Notes: generated from the letters alone by a model not told the origin. Positions 25,808 to 40,192 are shown, numbered from the stretch's first letter. The stretch is DNA of 64,000 bases from Granulicella sp. S156 (GCF_009766105.1 NZ_LMUH01000026.1:733851-797850); one strand, 5' to 3'. Program-made: numbers and translations.

Positions 25808-26482
25808 ATGACGGAAGCGCGACTGTCGCCCGAGGAACCGCAATCGCAGCTCCCGCAGATACAGGAGCAACGCGCCGCAGCGGTAGCCGAGCAAGCCAGA
25901 CTTGCCGAGCTGGCAGTGCGGTGCCTGCAGGGAGATGCGGACGCCTGGGAAAAATTAGCGACCGGACAGCATCGCAGGATCTACGGAATTTGTTATCGTT
26001 TCACCGGGTCGGCAACGGACGCTGAAGACCTGACGCAGGAAGTGTTCTTGAAGATGTTCAAGAACCTCGCCAGTTTCGACCCGGCCAAAGGCGGCTTTAC
26101 GACGTGGTTGACGACGCTAACGCGCAACCTGCTCGTCGACAGCTATCGCCGCTCGCGGATGGATCGCGTCAGCGACTCGCTGGATGAGACGTATGACGGT
26201 GAAGATGACGGGCCCTCAAAAGCAGAGAAATTAGCAGACACACGGCCTGGGCAGGAACATCATATGGCCGGGTTGGAACTTCGGGCCCAGATTCAGCAGG
26301 CGCTGGCACAGGTGTCGCCAGACTTGCGCGAGGCGGTGATTTTGCGCGACCTCGAAGATATGGATTACAAGGATATTGCCGAGATTCTCGGCGTTCCGCA
26401 AGGCACGGTGAAGAGCCGCATCAGCCGCGGACGCAGTGAACTGGCAAAGCTTTTGAAGCGTATAGAAGGGCAGGTGATGTAG
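25808..26482 (+). CDS. ECF-type RNA polymerase sigma factor (RpoE-like)
   Basis: 224 residues from ATG 25808; an earlier in-frame ATG at 25667 would add 47 residues that do not look like a sigma factor. Region 2 (LAELAVRCLQGDADAWEKL, then DAEDLTQEVFLKMFKNLASFDPA and WLTTLTRNLLVDSYRR) and region 4 (LAQVSPDLREAVILRDLEDMDYKDIAEILGVPQGTVKSRISRGRSELAKLL) are standard. It heads a four-gene operon with an anti-sigma factor and two membrane proteins, suggesting an envelope-stress response. Confidence 0.92.
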   Translation: MTEARLSPEEPQSQLPQIQEQRAAAVAEQARLAELAVRCLQGDADAWEKLATGQHRRIYGICYRFTGSATDAEDLTQEVFLKMFKNLASFDPAKGGFTTWLTTLTRNLLVDSYRRSRMDRVSDSLDETYDGEDDGPSKAEKLADTRPGQEHHMAGLELRAQIQQALAQVSPDLREAVILRDLEDMDYKDIAEILGVPQGTVKSRISRGRSELAKLLKRIEGQVM

Positions 26483-26492
26483 GGTGGAAAAC

Positions 26493-27311
26493 ATGGGCCA
26501 ATTCGACGAGTTTGATAGCAACACGATGGCGTGCGCCGTATGCGAGGCGATGTGCCCGGATGCCGTAGACGGCACGCTGAGCGACGCCGAGCGGAGAGCA
26601 TTCGACAAACATCTGGCGGGCTGCGTCTCCTGCGCTGATGAACTGGCCGAGGCACAACGCGGAGCCGCGTGGATGGCGATGCTCAAGGGCCACACCCCCG
26701 AACCGCCCGCAGCGTTATTGCAACGGATTCTGGCGGAGACGACGGGCGCTGCACAGGCGGCTGCAACCTCCCCTGTTCCTGTAGCCGCTCCGATCCTCGC
26801 GATCCCGCCCTTCCACCGTGAGACCGGAAACGGGTGGAGCACCCGCATCTCGGCCCTCCGCGGCAAGCTGGCCGACATCTTCTCCCTCGAGAATGCCCGT
26901 ATGGGCTTCCAGCCTCGGCTGGCGATGACGGCGGCGATGGCGTTCTTCTCTATCGCTCTGACGCTGAACATGACGGGCGTCCGGCTAAGCGATCTACGTG
27001 CCGATAGCCTGCGCCCTTCGTCGCTGCGCCGGGCGGTAGCGGACATGGGCGCTTCGGCAACCCGTTCCTTCCAGAATCTGCGCGTGGTGTATCAAGTGGA
27101 GTCGCGTGTAAACGATCTGCGCAATAACGACGACGAACAGAATATTCCGGGCACGCTGGACCGGTCGCATGGATCGAGCAACCAGACACCGGATTCGAAT
27201 GGAACCACGGCTCCCCAGGACAAGCCAGCCAAGAAAGACGCGCCGCCCCAAGGCACGAGCGAACTTGTGCTCCCGATGCCCCGCAACGCAGCGCTCAGGA
27301 AGGGAGCCTAG
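26493..27311 (+). CDS. anti-sigma factor with zinc-finger (zf-HC2) domain
   Basis: 272 residues from ATG 26493, with AGGGTGG upstream; GTG at 26484 is an alternative. The N-terminal zinc region contains CAVCEAMCPDAVDGTLSDAE and FDKHLAGCVSCADEL, the H-x3-C-x2-C of zf-HC2 anti-sigma domains, plus extra Cys at the start. One membrane segment lies near residues 140-160 (LAMTAAMAFFSIALTLNM). The rest is a periplasmic helical region and a Pro/Lys-rich tail. It follows the sigma gene by 10 bases and presumably controls it. Confidence 0.85.
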   Translation: MGQFDEFDSNTMACAVCEAMCPDAVDGTLSDAERRAFDKHLAGCVSCADELAEAQRGAAWMAMLKGHTPEPPAALLQRILAETTGAAQAAATSPVPVAAPILAIPPFHRETGNGWSTRISALRGKLADIFSLENARMGFQPRLAMTAAMAFFSIALTLNMTGVRLSDLRADSLRPSSLRRAVADMGASATRSFQNLRVVYQVESRVNDLRNNDDEQNIPGTLDRSHGSSNQTPDSNGTTAPQDKPAKKDAPPQGTSELVLPMPRNAALRKGA

Positions 27312-27313
27312 CC

Positions 27314-28624
27314 ATGATTGACGAGACAACAAATCAGGGCCACGCTACTGGCGGCGAACGGGTAGGTTTCTGCCAGGACTGCGGGCGTCCTCTGACACGG
27401 GAGACGGTGCGAACGGTAGGCTCGGGAGTATTCTGCGAGTCCTGTCTGGAAGCTCGCATCGCAGGGTCAGCCCAAACAGCGGGCGCAGCCCAGGGACCGG
27501 GCGTCCCTCCCCCAACAAGCGGACCTGTTCCGCCTCCCCCGCCATCGTCTGGCGAACCGAGTCCTTTGCTGGCAGGCTTTCTTGGCCTGATTCCCGGTGT
27601 GGGCGCCATGTACAACGGTCAGGTTGCTAAGGGCTTCGCTCACCTGGTGGTCTTCGCAGTGCTGGTGTTTTTGTCCGATCACGCGAGTGATGTTTTCGGG
27701 GTCTTCGTCGCAGGCTGGATCTTCTACCAGGCGTTTGAGGCTTACCACACAGCCAAGGCTCGTCGAGATGGACTGCCCTTACCCGATCCATTCGGATTCA
27801 ACGACATTGGCGACCGTATGGGCTTCGGTAAAAACTGGCCCGGAAGCACGTCGCGTCCTGCGGCAGCACCCGCCGACTGGGTAGGCTACGTTCCACCAAC
27901 TCAGTTTGGGAACACAGCTGCACAGCAAACAACCGCAGCGGAAGAGATTCGCCAGCAGGCCTACAGAGACGCGAACCTAAATACGCCGCCGACCGACTCG
28001 CAACAGACCTCGGCAAGCTGGGGTTCGACTCACTACCAGGCACCTTACACTGCCCCTTATGCTCCGACAGCAACAGATGCAACCATACCGCCAGCGCCGG
28101 TGGTTCCGGCGCGGCGCTTTCCGGTGGGTGCGATCTGGCTGATCGGCCTCGGACTGGTATTCCTGTTGGCCAATATCGACTCCTCCTTCTTCCGTCTCGA
28201 CGGACGATGGGTGTTTCCTCTATTGCTTGCCGCACTCTCCGCGTGGGTATTTATCCGCCGCTTGGGTTGGGCAGGAGGTGTAAGCCGCCTGACAAAGGAT
28301 GGGACTGAAGGTGAATTTGCGGGCGCCCAATTCGTCTACATCCTCCGCGCCCCTGTCATGCTGATGATCCTCGCTATCCTCTTTGCTCTGCAGGCAGCAC
28401 ATGTAATGACATTCGGGCAGACCTGGCCGGTGTTGGTCATCGCTTTGGGAGCAATCTTACTTTTGGAACGCTCTGTAGGCCGTCCACACTACATTGCTCC
28501 TACAAACTTCATACCCGGCACACCGCAATCGGCAGGCTATACGCCCCCCTACACAGCGCCAGTTGCTGAAGCACACGCTCCACAATGGCCCGCCACAGAC
28601 GATTCAGCAAAGGGTGGGCAGTAA
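27314..28624 (+). CDS. membrane protein with N-terminal zinc ribbon and LiaF-like membrane segments
   Basis: 436 residues; ATG 27314 is 2 bases after the anti-sigma stop. Residues about 18-48 form a two-Cys-pair zinc site (FCQDCGRPLTRETV then GVFCESCLEAR). A Pro-rich linker follows. Next is a TM2/DUF-like region (LLAGFLGLIPGVGAMYNGQVAKGFAHL) with two or three membrane segments. After a Gln/Thr-rich spacer come four more C-terminal segments like the LiaF/DUF5668 group (FPVGAIWLIGLGLVFLLANID). It may sense or respond to membrane damage with its operon partners. The exact role is unknown. Confidence 0.75.
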   Translation: MIDETTNQGHATGGERVGFCQDCGRPLTRETVRTVGSGVFCESCLEARIAGSAQTAGAAQGPGVPPPTSGPVPPPPPSSGEPSPLLAGFLGLIPGVGAMYNGQVAKGFAHLVVFAVLVFLSDHASDVFGVFVAGWIFYQAFEAYHTAKARRDGLPLPDPFGFNDIGDRMGFGKNWPGSTSRPAAAPADWVGYVPPTQFGNTAAQQTTAAEEIRQQAYRDANLNTPPTDSQQTSASWGSTHYQAPYTAPYAPTATDATIPPAPVVPARRFPVGAIWLIGLGLVFLLANIDSSFFRLDGRWVFPLLLAALSAWVFIRRLGWAGGVSRLTKDGTEGEFAGAQFVYILRAPVMLMILAILFALQAAHVMTFGQTWPVLVIALGAILLLERSVGRPHYIAPTNFIPGTPQSAGYTPPYTAPVAEAHAPQWPATDDSAKGGQ

Positions 28625-28625
28625 G

Positions 28626-30266
28626 ATGAGCTCCTATCCGCCGCCTCCACCCGGTCAGCCACAGTATCCACCACCGTACAACCGGAATGACTGGAAGGCC
28701 CAGCAACGCGTACTAAAGCAGCAGGCCCGCATGCAGCGTGCCCAAGCTCGCATACAGATGCGAACCATGCGACGCGGATCGATCGTCGGTCCACTGGTGA
28801 TCCTTACGGTGGGCATCATATTTTTCCTGGTACAGACCGGCAGGCTCTCGTGGGCACATGCCCTGGACTGGTACGCAGGCTACTGGCCGTTCGTGATGAT
28901 TGGAGCGGGCGTCATACTGCTCCTCGAATGGGCCATCGACCAGTATCTGCACAGTGATAACCCAGCGCGAGGCACACGAGCCCTCGGTGGTGGGGTGATT
29001 ATGCTCCTCATCCTTCTGGCCATCGTTGGAGCAAGTTCGCGAGCTGCCAGGCGCGGTATGGAGTGGAAGGAACGCAACTTCGGACACGGCTTTTCAAATT
29101 GGGACCACGCCTTCGGAGATCGGCACGACGCTGACGACTCCGCCAGCGCTGCCATCCCTCCCGGCGGGATGCTCACGATCCATTGCCCGCACGGCGATGT
29201 GACGGTAACGGGCACCAGTGAAGACGGACAAGTCCACGTCAACGTCCACAAGCAGGCCTATGCATGGAGTGACAGTGACGCAGAGACAAAAGAAGCTCAG
29301 CTACAGCCGACGCTGAAACCCGACGGAGCCAATCTGCTGCTGGACGTGGCGGATGTGGGAGGCGGACAGGCAGACCTGACCATCGATGTCCCGCACAACA
29401 CCGCGCTTGCCATCACAGCAGGACGCGGCGATGTGGAAGTTTCGGAGATCCATGCGAATGTCACGCTGACCGCGAACCACGGACAGGTTGACCTGAGCGG
29501 CATCGATGGTGCGGTACAGGCTCACGTCAATGACGACGACGAGAGTGTATCGGCGCATAGCGTCAAAGGAATCGTCACGATCGAAGGCCACTCTGGCGAC
29601 ATCACCGCTTCCGACATCGTCGGGCCCCTGACGCTGCATGGCGACTTCCTGGGAACGACACACCTGGAGCGCATCAACGGAACCATTAGCTTCCAGACCA
29701 GCCGTACCCAGTTCCAAGCCGCGCGGATCGATGGCGAGTGCGAGATCTCTCGTGCGGAGTTGCAGGCCGACCAAGTGCTTGGCCCGGTGGTGCTCGTCAC
29801 CCGGGAGAAGAACATCACGCTGGACCGGGTACAGGGCAGCGTACAGCTCACCAATCGTAACGGCAGCGTCAATGTAACAAACACGTCGCCACTAAATCAG
29901 ATCACAATCTCCAATCAACACGGTTCCGTCGACCTGGGAGTGCCGGAACACGCCGGATTTGTTCTCCAGGCACAGACGAAAAACGGTGATATCGAAAATG
30001 ACTTTGGCTTGGAGCCAATGGAGACGGCACACGTCAACGTGCTGACCGGAACAGTCGGCAACGGCGGTCCCTCCGTAAAGGTCGACACCAGCGACGGCGA
30101 TGTAACGATCAGTAAGAGCTCCGTCGCGCCTCTGCCACCGACTCCGCCTGTCGCGCCTCGCATCACCGTTAAGCCTCCTCCAGCACCTCGCCCCATGATG
30201 CCGAAAGTTCCGAAGGTACCAGCTTTGCCCAAAGTACCGGCTGTGCCTTCGCCTCCCGACGCCTAA
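28626..30266 (+). CDS. membrane-anchored DUF4097-type beta-strand-repeat protein
   Basis: 546 residues from ATG 28626, one base after the previous stop; the longer frame from 28494 overlaps the upstream gene and is rejected. Order: Pro-rich start (SSYPPPPPGQPQYPPPY), basic helix, three hydrophobic segments (LVILTVGIIFFLVQTG; FVMIGAGVILLLEWAI; VIMLLILLAIVGA), then about 330 residues of regular beta repeats (GDVTVTG, GDVEVSEIHANVTL, GQVDLSGIDG, GDITASDIVGPLTLHG), as in DUF4097 proteins. The tail is a Pro/Lys/Val repeat (VPKVPALPKVPAVP). Last gene of the ECF operon. Confidence 0.82.
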   Translation: MSSYPPPPPGQPQYPPPYNRNDWKAQQRVLKQQARMQRAQARIQMRTMRRGSIVGPLVILTVGIIFFLVQTGRLSWAHALDWYAGYWPFVMIGAGVILLLEWAIDQYLHSDNPARGTRALGGGVIMLLILLAIVGASSRAARRGMEWKERNFGHGFSNWDHAFGDRHDADDSASAAIPPGGMLTIHCPHGDVTVTGTSEDGQVHVNVHKQAYAWSDSDAETKEAQLQPTLKPDGANLLLDVADVGGGQADLTIDVPHNTALAITAGRGDVEVSEIHANVTLTANHGQVDLSGIDGAVQAHVNDDDESVSAHSVKGIVTIEGHSGDITASDIVGPLTLHGDFLGTTHLERINGTISFQTSRTQFQAARIDGECEISRAELQADQVLGPVVLVTREKNITLDRVQGSVQLTNRNGSVNVTNTSPLNQITISNQHGSVDLGVPEHAGFVLQAQTKNGDIENDFGLEPMETAHVNVLTGTVGNGGPSVKVDTSDGDVTISKSSVAPLPPTPPVAPRITVKPPPAPRPMMPKVPKVPALPKVPAVPSPPDA

Positions 30267-30321
30267 TCACGACACCTCTCTCCTTGTTACGCGGGAGCAG
30301 TAACTGTTTGAGACCTCATCG

Positions 30322-30999
30322 TCACGAGCTGCGGTGACAAAATAGCCGATCACTATCAGCTGCTGAGTCCAGCTCAAGTTCTTTCAGGGACTCAACGATC
30401 CAGTCGGCTTCCTTCAATTCTTCCGGAGCATGAGAAGACGCCACGGCGATTACGAAACAGCCTGCCGTCTTTGCTGCGCGGATACCCGACGGAGAGTCTT
30501 CAATTACAAGACAATCGGCCGGGATCAATCCAAGTTGTGAGGCTCCAAGCTGATAGGGCTCCGGGCTCGGCTTGCCCAGGCTGACACTTTCGGACGTGAC
30601 GACCTTTGGCGGTACCGGCAAGCCAAGAGTTCCCAGACGATGCCGCATAACCCGATCAGAAGCTGATGTCACGATGCTCCACTGTGTCGGTTGTAGACCA
30701 GCGAGCAGTTCGCGAACACCGGGATAAACGGTAAGACCCGCAGTGTCTTCCGCATCAAAGTCTTCCATTCGTTCGAGCTCAGTCGTCAGATCGAGATCAG
30801 GCCTGAGAGCACGAATCGTATCGATGGTTCGCCGGCCATGTGTGCTGTGTATGGAGAAGGTGGCTTCCATTCCATGCAGCTTCGCCCACCTCAGCCAGCT
30901 TCGCTCATCCGCTTCGATAGAACTAATGAGGACGCCGTCCATATCGAAAAGGACAGCTCGAACGCTGATCTTCAGGCCTTTAGAATCTGGGGCGCTCAT
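30322..30999 (-). CDS. HAD-family phosphatase (sugar-phosphatase type)
   Basis: 225 residues from ATG 30999. All four HAD motifs are present: LFDMDGVLISS (nucleophile Asp and acid Asp), VTSASDR, LGKPSPEPY (Lys) and VIEDSPSGIRAA (Asp pair). The cap domain sits between motifs I and II, as in beta-phosphoglucomutase or glycerol/sugar-phosphate phosphatases. Substrate not determined. It converges with the DUF4097 gene and is divergent from the fucosidase gene across about 280 bases. Confidence 0.9.
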   Translation of the reverse strand: MSAPDSKGLKISVRAVLFDMDGVLISSIEADERSWLRWAKLHGMEATFSIHSTHGRRTIDTIRALRPDLDLTTELERMEDFDAEDTAGLTVYPGVRELLAGLQPTQWSIVTSASDRVMRHRLGTLGLPVPPKVVTSESVSLGKPSPEPYQLGASQLGLIPADCLVIEDSPSGIRAAKTAGCFVIAVASSHAPEELKEADWIVESLKELELDSAADSDRLFCHRSS

Positions 31000-31277
31000 C
31001 ACTTTTTATTATTGCGCGATAGAACGTATCGGGTGCAAATGACATAAAGGCGCTGCGCGTAGGTCGAAATCCCGTGAAATCTAGAAATGTGACCCCTAAA
31101 GACAAAACATCTTTTTCGGTGTTTCTTCTCGTGATTTCTAGAATTGCGGGGCGCAATGAATTGATTCTGCCGATGTTATTTCATCGGCATCTAGCCTCTC
31201 TCCCATTAACTTTTCGCACACGCAACACAATTTTCGCCTACAATTTTGAGGCCGCTACTGCGCCCTGTGAGATCTGC

Positions 31278-32732
31278 TTGAATCTGACCCAACGCATCGC
31301 TACCGCCGCCCTCTTCGCTGTCAGCACTCTGAGCTATGCCCAGCTGGAGGGCGACAAGATAGACACCACAGCCGCTCATCATCCCGTCCTCGCCATTCAG
31401 GACACCGAAACGGCCGCGCAGCGGGATGCTCGCATGAAGTGGTGGCGCGAGGCTCGCTTTGGCATGTTCATCCATTGGGGTCTTTACTCCATCCCCGCCG
31501 GCACGTGGAACGGCAAGCCGTCTCATGGAGCTGGTGAGTGGATCATGAACGATTCCTCCATTCCCGTCGCGGACTACAAGGCGCTCGCGCCGAAGTTCAA
31601 TCCTGTGGGATTCAGCGCGCACGATATTGTGGCCCTCGCGAAGTCCGCGGGCATGAAGTACATCGTCATTACCGCCAAACACCATGACGGCTTCGCGATG
31701 TTCGACTCCAAAGCGAATCCCTTCAACATCGTTGACGCGACACCCTTCAAGCGCGATCCGCTGCGCGAGCTTGCCGAGGAGTGCCGTAAACAAGGGGTTA
31801 AGCTCGGCTTCTACTACTCGCAAGATCAGGACTGGACCTCTCCTGGAGCCAGCGCGCTCAAGACCGGCGACCATCAACCCCCTACCTACCACTGGGACAA
31901 AGCGCAGGACGGCGACTTCGATACCTACCTGCACACCAAGGCCATCCCACAGATCAAAGAGCTTCTCAGCAACTACGGCGAGTTCCCTGTCGTGGTCTGG
32001 TTTGATACTCCTACCGGCAACATGACGCCAGAGCGCGCGGCGGAGATCGTGACCTTGCTCAACCAGCACCCCAACCTCATCTGGAACAACCGCCTCGGCG
32101 GTGGATACAAGGGTGACACGGAGACACCCGAGCAGTACATCCCACCCCAGGGTTTCCCGGGCCAGGATTGGGAGTCCTGCATGACGATGAATGACACCTG
32201 GGGCTTCAAGTCTGACGACACGGACTTCAAATCCACGGAGACGCTGCTGCACAATCTCATCGACATCGCCAGCAAAGGCGGCAACTATCTGCTCAACATC
32301 GGGCCTGATTCCAATGGCGTTGTCCCAGCGGCTGAGGCTGAGCGCCTGCACGAGATGGGCAAGTGGCTGGCAGTCAATGGTGAAGCTATCTACAGCACCG
32401 GACCAACTCTCTTCGGCGCAGAGGCAGGTGCGTTCAGTTCTACGGAAAAGAACGGTGACGGCAAGCCAAAGTTCATTGCCGCGTGGAACTGGCGGTCGAC
32501 CACTGGCCGGGGAGCCAACGCCAATAAGATCTACATCGAGATCTTCAACTGGCCCAGCGGCTCATTCCATCTGGACAAGCTGTCACGCAAGGTCACCAGC
32601 GCCTACCTGCTGGCAGACCCGGCACATAAGTCTCTAAAGCTGACGCGAAATGGGGACAGCCTCGAGGTACAACTCCCCGCTCAGGCTCCAGAGGCCATCG
32701 CCTCGGTGCTTGTGCTCAAGACAGCGAAGTAG
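31278..32732 (+). CDS. secreted alpha-L-fucosidase (GH29)
   Basis: 485 residues from TTG 31278, chosen because it yields a short signal peptide (QRIATAALFAVSTLSYAQ); the frame is open back to 31074, so the start is uncertain. GH29 hallmarks: WWREARFGMFIHWGLYSIPAGTW, GEWIMN, YIVITAKHHDGFAMFDS, LGFYYSQDQDW, and PVVVWFDTPTG, whose Asp is the expected nucleophile. The end of the catalytic domain (GGNYLLNIGPDSNGVVP) is also typical. It would release L-fucose from plant or microbial glycans. The 5' leader holds a TGCCGATG-TTATTT-CATCGGCA hairpin at 31168-31189. The 3' end overlaps the convergent gene by 17 bases. Confidence 0.93.
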   Translation: MNLTQRIATAALFAVSTLSYAQLEGDKIDTTAAHHPVLAIQDTETAAQRDARMKWWREARFGMFIHWGLYSIPAGTWNGKPSHGAGEWIMNDSSIPVADYKALAPKFNPVGFSAHDIVALAKSAGMKYIVITAKHHDGFAMFDSKANPFNIVDATPFKRDPLRELAEECRKQGVKLGFYYSQDQDWTSPGASALKTGDHQPPTYHWDKAQDGDFDTYLHTKAIPQIKELLSNYGEFPVVVWFDTPTGNMTPERAAEIVTLLNQHPNLIWNNRLGGGYKGDTETPEQYIPPQGFPGQDWESCMTMNDTWGFKSDDTDFKSTETLLHNLIDIASKGGNYLLNIGPDSNGVVPAAEAERLHEMGKWLAVNGEAIYSTGPTLFGAEAGAFSSTEKNGDGKPKFIAAWNWRSTTGRGANANKIYIEIFNWPSGSFHLDKLSRKVTSAYLLADPAHKSLKLTRNGDSLEVQLPAQAPEAIASVLVLKTAK

Positions 32733-34080
32733 ACGGCTGGTCGGGCTCAGCCCACCAGCCGTTCGCAACGCACGTATAGATCAGCATCGGCACCAACAGC
32801 ATGAGATAGAAGTAACCGTCGACCAGCACGTTGAACAAAGTGAAGACGGTCAAGGCGATGATGCTCCAACGTAGAGTGTCTTCGAGTGTCGCGCAGCCTT
32901 TGCGGGCAAAACAGTAGACGAAGATCGCAATCATCAGTACGGCTTGCAGCCTCAGCAACTTGTCGGGCCGGATCAGGTACGTCACCCAATACGACAGATT
33001 GATCGGCATGGCCTCGGCATGGGCCATCAGCTCCCACTGCCCTACCGTGTTGTTGGCGATGCGCCGAGTTGCCGACACTAGAAATGGTCCTGCGACCGCA
33101 AGCGATCCGAGCGCGGCAAGCAGTGTGAGCTTGATCGTCTCCAGCCATCCGCGGCGACGGAGAGCGTTGAGCAGGAAAAATGGGAAAAGAATCCAGCTGA
33201 ACTGATAGATCGCCATGCTGACGCCGAAGACAAGCGCGGCCCAGGCGAAGTGCCGACGCTGCATGAGAACGTAGATCGCGACGAGGGTGAACCAGTGCGG
33301 CGGCAGGTAGAGTTCGTGGCGATACTGCAGGAATGGGCATAGCAGAAAAAGCCCCAGGAGAACTGCGACTTCATGTCGTCGCTCCATCCGTGCGGCCCAG
33401 AAGATAAGCGCAGCGCTGGCTGCGACGTAGACAATCGATCCAAACCGGATATCAAGGTGAGCGGCGACAAACGGGAAGAAGGCCACCATCATTCCCGGGA
33501 GATAGGGAAAGTCGTAGACGCGGTCGGCTACGTACATCCGCGCATAAGGGTTGATGTGGTGCAGCAGATTGGTATCTGCCCACTGGATGACCGGGAGCAT
33601 GTCAGAGCGGAGATAGGTCAAAGGAAAGCTGACGATCGCCAGAATCATTCCCGCGATATAGGCGGTCAGCGTGACAGCAAAGATCCAGGTGGCATTCCTG
33701 AGGGGCTTTGAGGTTAATCCGCCGAGAAAGATCAGCAGCGGGATGAAGACGGCTAGTGACAGGAGCGGATGTAAGCGATAGCCAAGCGAGGCAAAGTGGT
33801 GAGACTCGTAGGCAAAGAGCAGGAGGAACAAGATCTCGAAGAGCAGCGTCAACCGGAGAGCTCTGTCTGGCGACCACCAGACAGGCATCCCCCCTTTTTC
33901 GGAAGCGAAGAGCAGTTGCCAGAGAGCAGCGAGAAAGCCGATTGTGAGCGGCAGCAAGAGGAACTGGTGGGCTATCCCGATGGGGCGTCCGGACCACCCG
34001 TCGCCAACGAAATTGACGATCAGGAGCAGCGCTGTAAACCAGCCTGCGCGACGGTATTCCATCGGGTCTAGTCGGGTCAA
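32716..34080 (-). CDS. polytopic membrane protein, GT87/mannosyltransferase-like
   Basis: 454 residues with about 10-12 membrane segments. A periplasmic-type loop after the early segments contains QWADTNLLHHINPYARMYVADRVYDFPYLPGMM, similar to the Asp-containing loop of GT-C glycosyltransferases (GT87, polyprenyl-phosphate-sugar dependent). The HELYLPPHWF motif lies later. Likely role: adding sugars to lipid-linked or surface glycans. The start may be TTG 34080 or ATG 34062. It runs convergently into the fucosidase gene, overlapping its last codons. Confidence 0.65.
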   Translation of the reverse strand: MTRLDPMEYRRAGWFTALLLIVNFVGDGWSGRPIGIAHQFLLLPLTIGFLAALWQLLFASEKGGMPVWWSPDRALRLTLLFEILFLLLFAYESHHFASLGYRLHPLLSLAVFIPLLIFLGGLTSKPLRNATWIFAVTLTAYIAGMILAIVSFPLTYLRSDMLPVIQWADTNLLHHINPYARMYVADRVYDFPYLPGMMVAFFPFVAAHLDIRFGSIVYVAASAALIFWAARMERRHEVAVLLGLFLLCPFLQYRHELYLPPHWFTLVAIYVLMQRRHFAWAALVFGVSMAIYQFSWILFPFFLLNALRRRGWLETIKLTLLAALGSLAVAGPFLVSATRRIANNTVGQWELMAHAEAMPINLSYWVTYLIRPDKLLRLQAVLMIAIFVYCFARKGCATLEDTLRWSIIALTVFTLFNVLVDGYFYLMLLVPMLIYTCVANGWWAEPDQPSTSLS

Positions 34081-34402
34081 GTGAGTCTCTAAGCAATGAA
34101 GATTTGAAGCTTGGCTACGATTGTAACGAGGAAACTTCTCTTATGATGCAGAACGGTAACAATTCAGGCCGACTACAGGGGTCTACCTTCATGGGGGCTT
34201 GAACCCAAGGTTGCGGCGTGGCTGCTTCAAGCACCCGTAAAAGCGCTCACGCAGAGGGCGCGGAGGAAAACGCCAAGGACGCGACGGCTTCCGTGGCGAG
34301 GGCTTCATACGCGTGGCCGTTTGAGTCTCGGCGCTCCATTATGTGGATGTAGTCGCACACCGGAAGGAGGGCTGAATCATCTCTGAAAACTGGGTTAAAG
34401 TA
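34081..34402. other. gene-free stretch downstream of the rRNA operon
   Basis: No gene seen. It holds a segment (34336-34378) with CTCCATT and ATGTAGTCGC that resembles 41230-41272 on the other side of the rRNA operon. The centre (34240-34290) is purine-rich. Confidence 0.4.
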
Positions 34403-34431
34403 GAAAAGCCCATCACAAGGATGGGCTTTTC
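34403..34431 (-). terminator. intrinsic terminator of the rRNA operon
   Basis: A perfect 12-bp stem (GAAAAGCCCATC at 34403-34414 with GATGGGCTTTTC at 34420-34431) and a 5-base loop. On the minus strand the stem ends in GGGCTTTTC, 9 bases after the 5S rRNA 3' end. This is the expected position for the operon's end. Confidence 0.9.
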
Positions 34432-34439
34432 AGAAATAA

Positions 34440-34558
<119 letters not shown>

Positions 34559-34591
34559 ACTTGAGAAAGATGCGCCACAGCGCGATCGTTC

Positions 34592-37885
<3,294 letters not shown>

Positions 37886-38025
37886 CAAAAATCGTCTGCG
37901 GCAACAAAGTGTTGCAACGCTACGCACTCTGGAGTGCGCCTGAGACATGCTCAAGGATCAGAATCCGCTATGAGCGGAGACTCAACCTCGAGCAGGTTTG
38001 CTTCGATGAAACCTTTTGAGAGTTA

Positions 38026-38101
38026 TGGTGGAGCTGACCGGGATCGAACCGATGACATCCTGCTTGCAAAGCAGGCGCTCTCCCAACTGAGCTACAGCCC
38101 C
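38026..38101 (-). tRNA. tRNA-Ala (TGC)
   Basis: 76 bases on the minus strand, including an encoded CCA. It starts GGGGCTGTAGCTCAG, has the anticodon loop CTTTGCAAG (anticodon TGC) and T-loop GGTTCGATCCC. It lies in the 16S-23S spacer, after tRNA-Ile, as in many bacterial rRNA operons. The remaining spacer to 23S (37669-38025) holds a boxA-like GATTTTTGACAAC (37881-37893) and the processing-stalk arms. Confidence 0.98.
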
Positions 38102-38132
38102 ACTTCCTTCAGTATAACCGAAGAATGGAATA

Positions 38133-38209
38133 TGGTGGGCCTGGGTAGACTCGAACTACCGACCTCACCCTTATCAGGGGTGCGCTCTAGCCAACTGAGC
38201 TACAGGCCC
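38133..38209 (-). tRNA. tRNA-Ile (GAT)
   Basis: 77 bases on the minus strand with encoded CCA. It starts GGGCCTGTAGCTCAG, has the anticodon loop CTGATAA (anticodon GAT) and T-loop AGTTCGAGTCT. First tRNA in the spacer. The 330 bases between it and 16S (38210-38539) show no other RNA gene. Confidence 0.98.
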
Positions 38210-38535
38210 GGCATCGCCGAACAGCTTTGCGCCGGTTGGCGTGCTTACTCTGTCGCCCGGCCCATTCCAAAGAATGTGACGCGGACTCTTGAGCTCTCTC
38301 GAAGGTTTTCGAGGACACAGTTGAACGTGCTATCCAGCTACGCCGGATATGACCATCGTTGTTGATTCATACGACAAAGAGAAGGTTGAGTTCAGATTCC
38401 CCATCTCGCACTCTGCCGACCAAGATCGGCTTTGCTTGAGGTAGGGGTTGTCTGGCCTTTCGCACCTATCAGGTAGCACCTTGCGGTGGCCTGCTCGCAA
38501 TCGCGAGGCTAGGATTGATTACCAGAGCGTTCTCT

Positions 38536-40040
<1,505 letters not shown>

Positions 40041-40179
40041 TCTTGGTTTGCTCTGCCTTCTAGGACAGGGGTCCGAAGGCTCGAGCGCTCCGCTCGCTCG
40101 AAAGGAGCGGAGGTAATAATATAGTGAGAATGACCCAACCAAAGGTCGTTTCATCTCACGACTGGCACGTTCAACTATG

Positions 40180-40192
40180 TTGTCAAAGATCC
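40180..40192 (-). promoter_or_regulatory. boxA antitermination signal in rRNA leader
   Basis: Minus strand GGATCTTTGACAA fits the boxA consensus TGYTCTTTRAMAA at 11 of 13 positions. It lies about 140 bases upstream of 16S. BoxA binds NusB/S10 to keep rRNA transcription from terminating early. A similar GATTTTTGACAAC occurs between the tRNAs and 23S. Confidence 0.7.

Noticed and set aside
28494-28625. Longer start for the DUF4097 protein
   Set aside because: It would overlap the upstream gene by 130 bases, and the extra residues look out of frame; ATG 28626 fits the one-base spacing of the operon.
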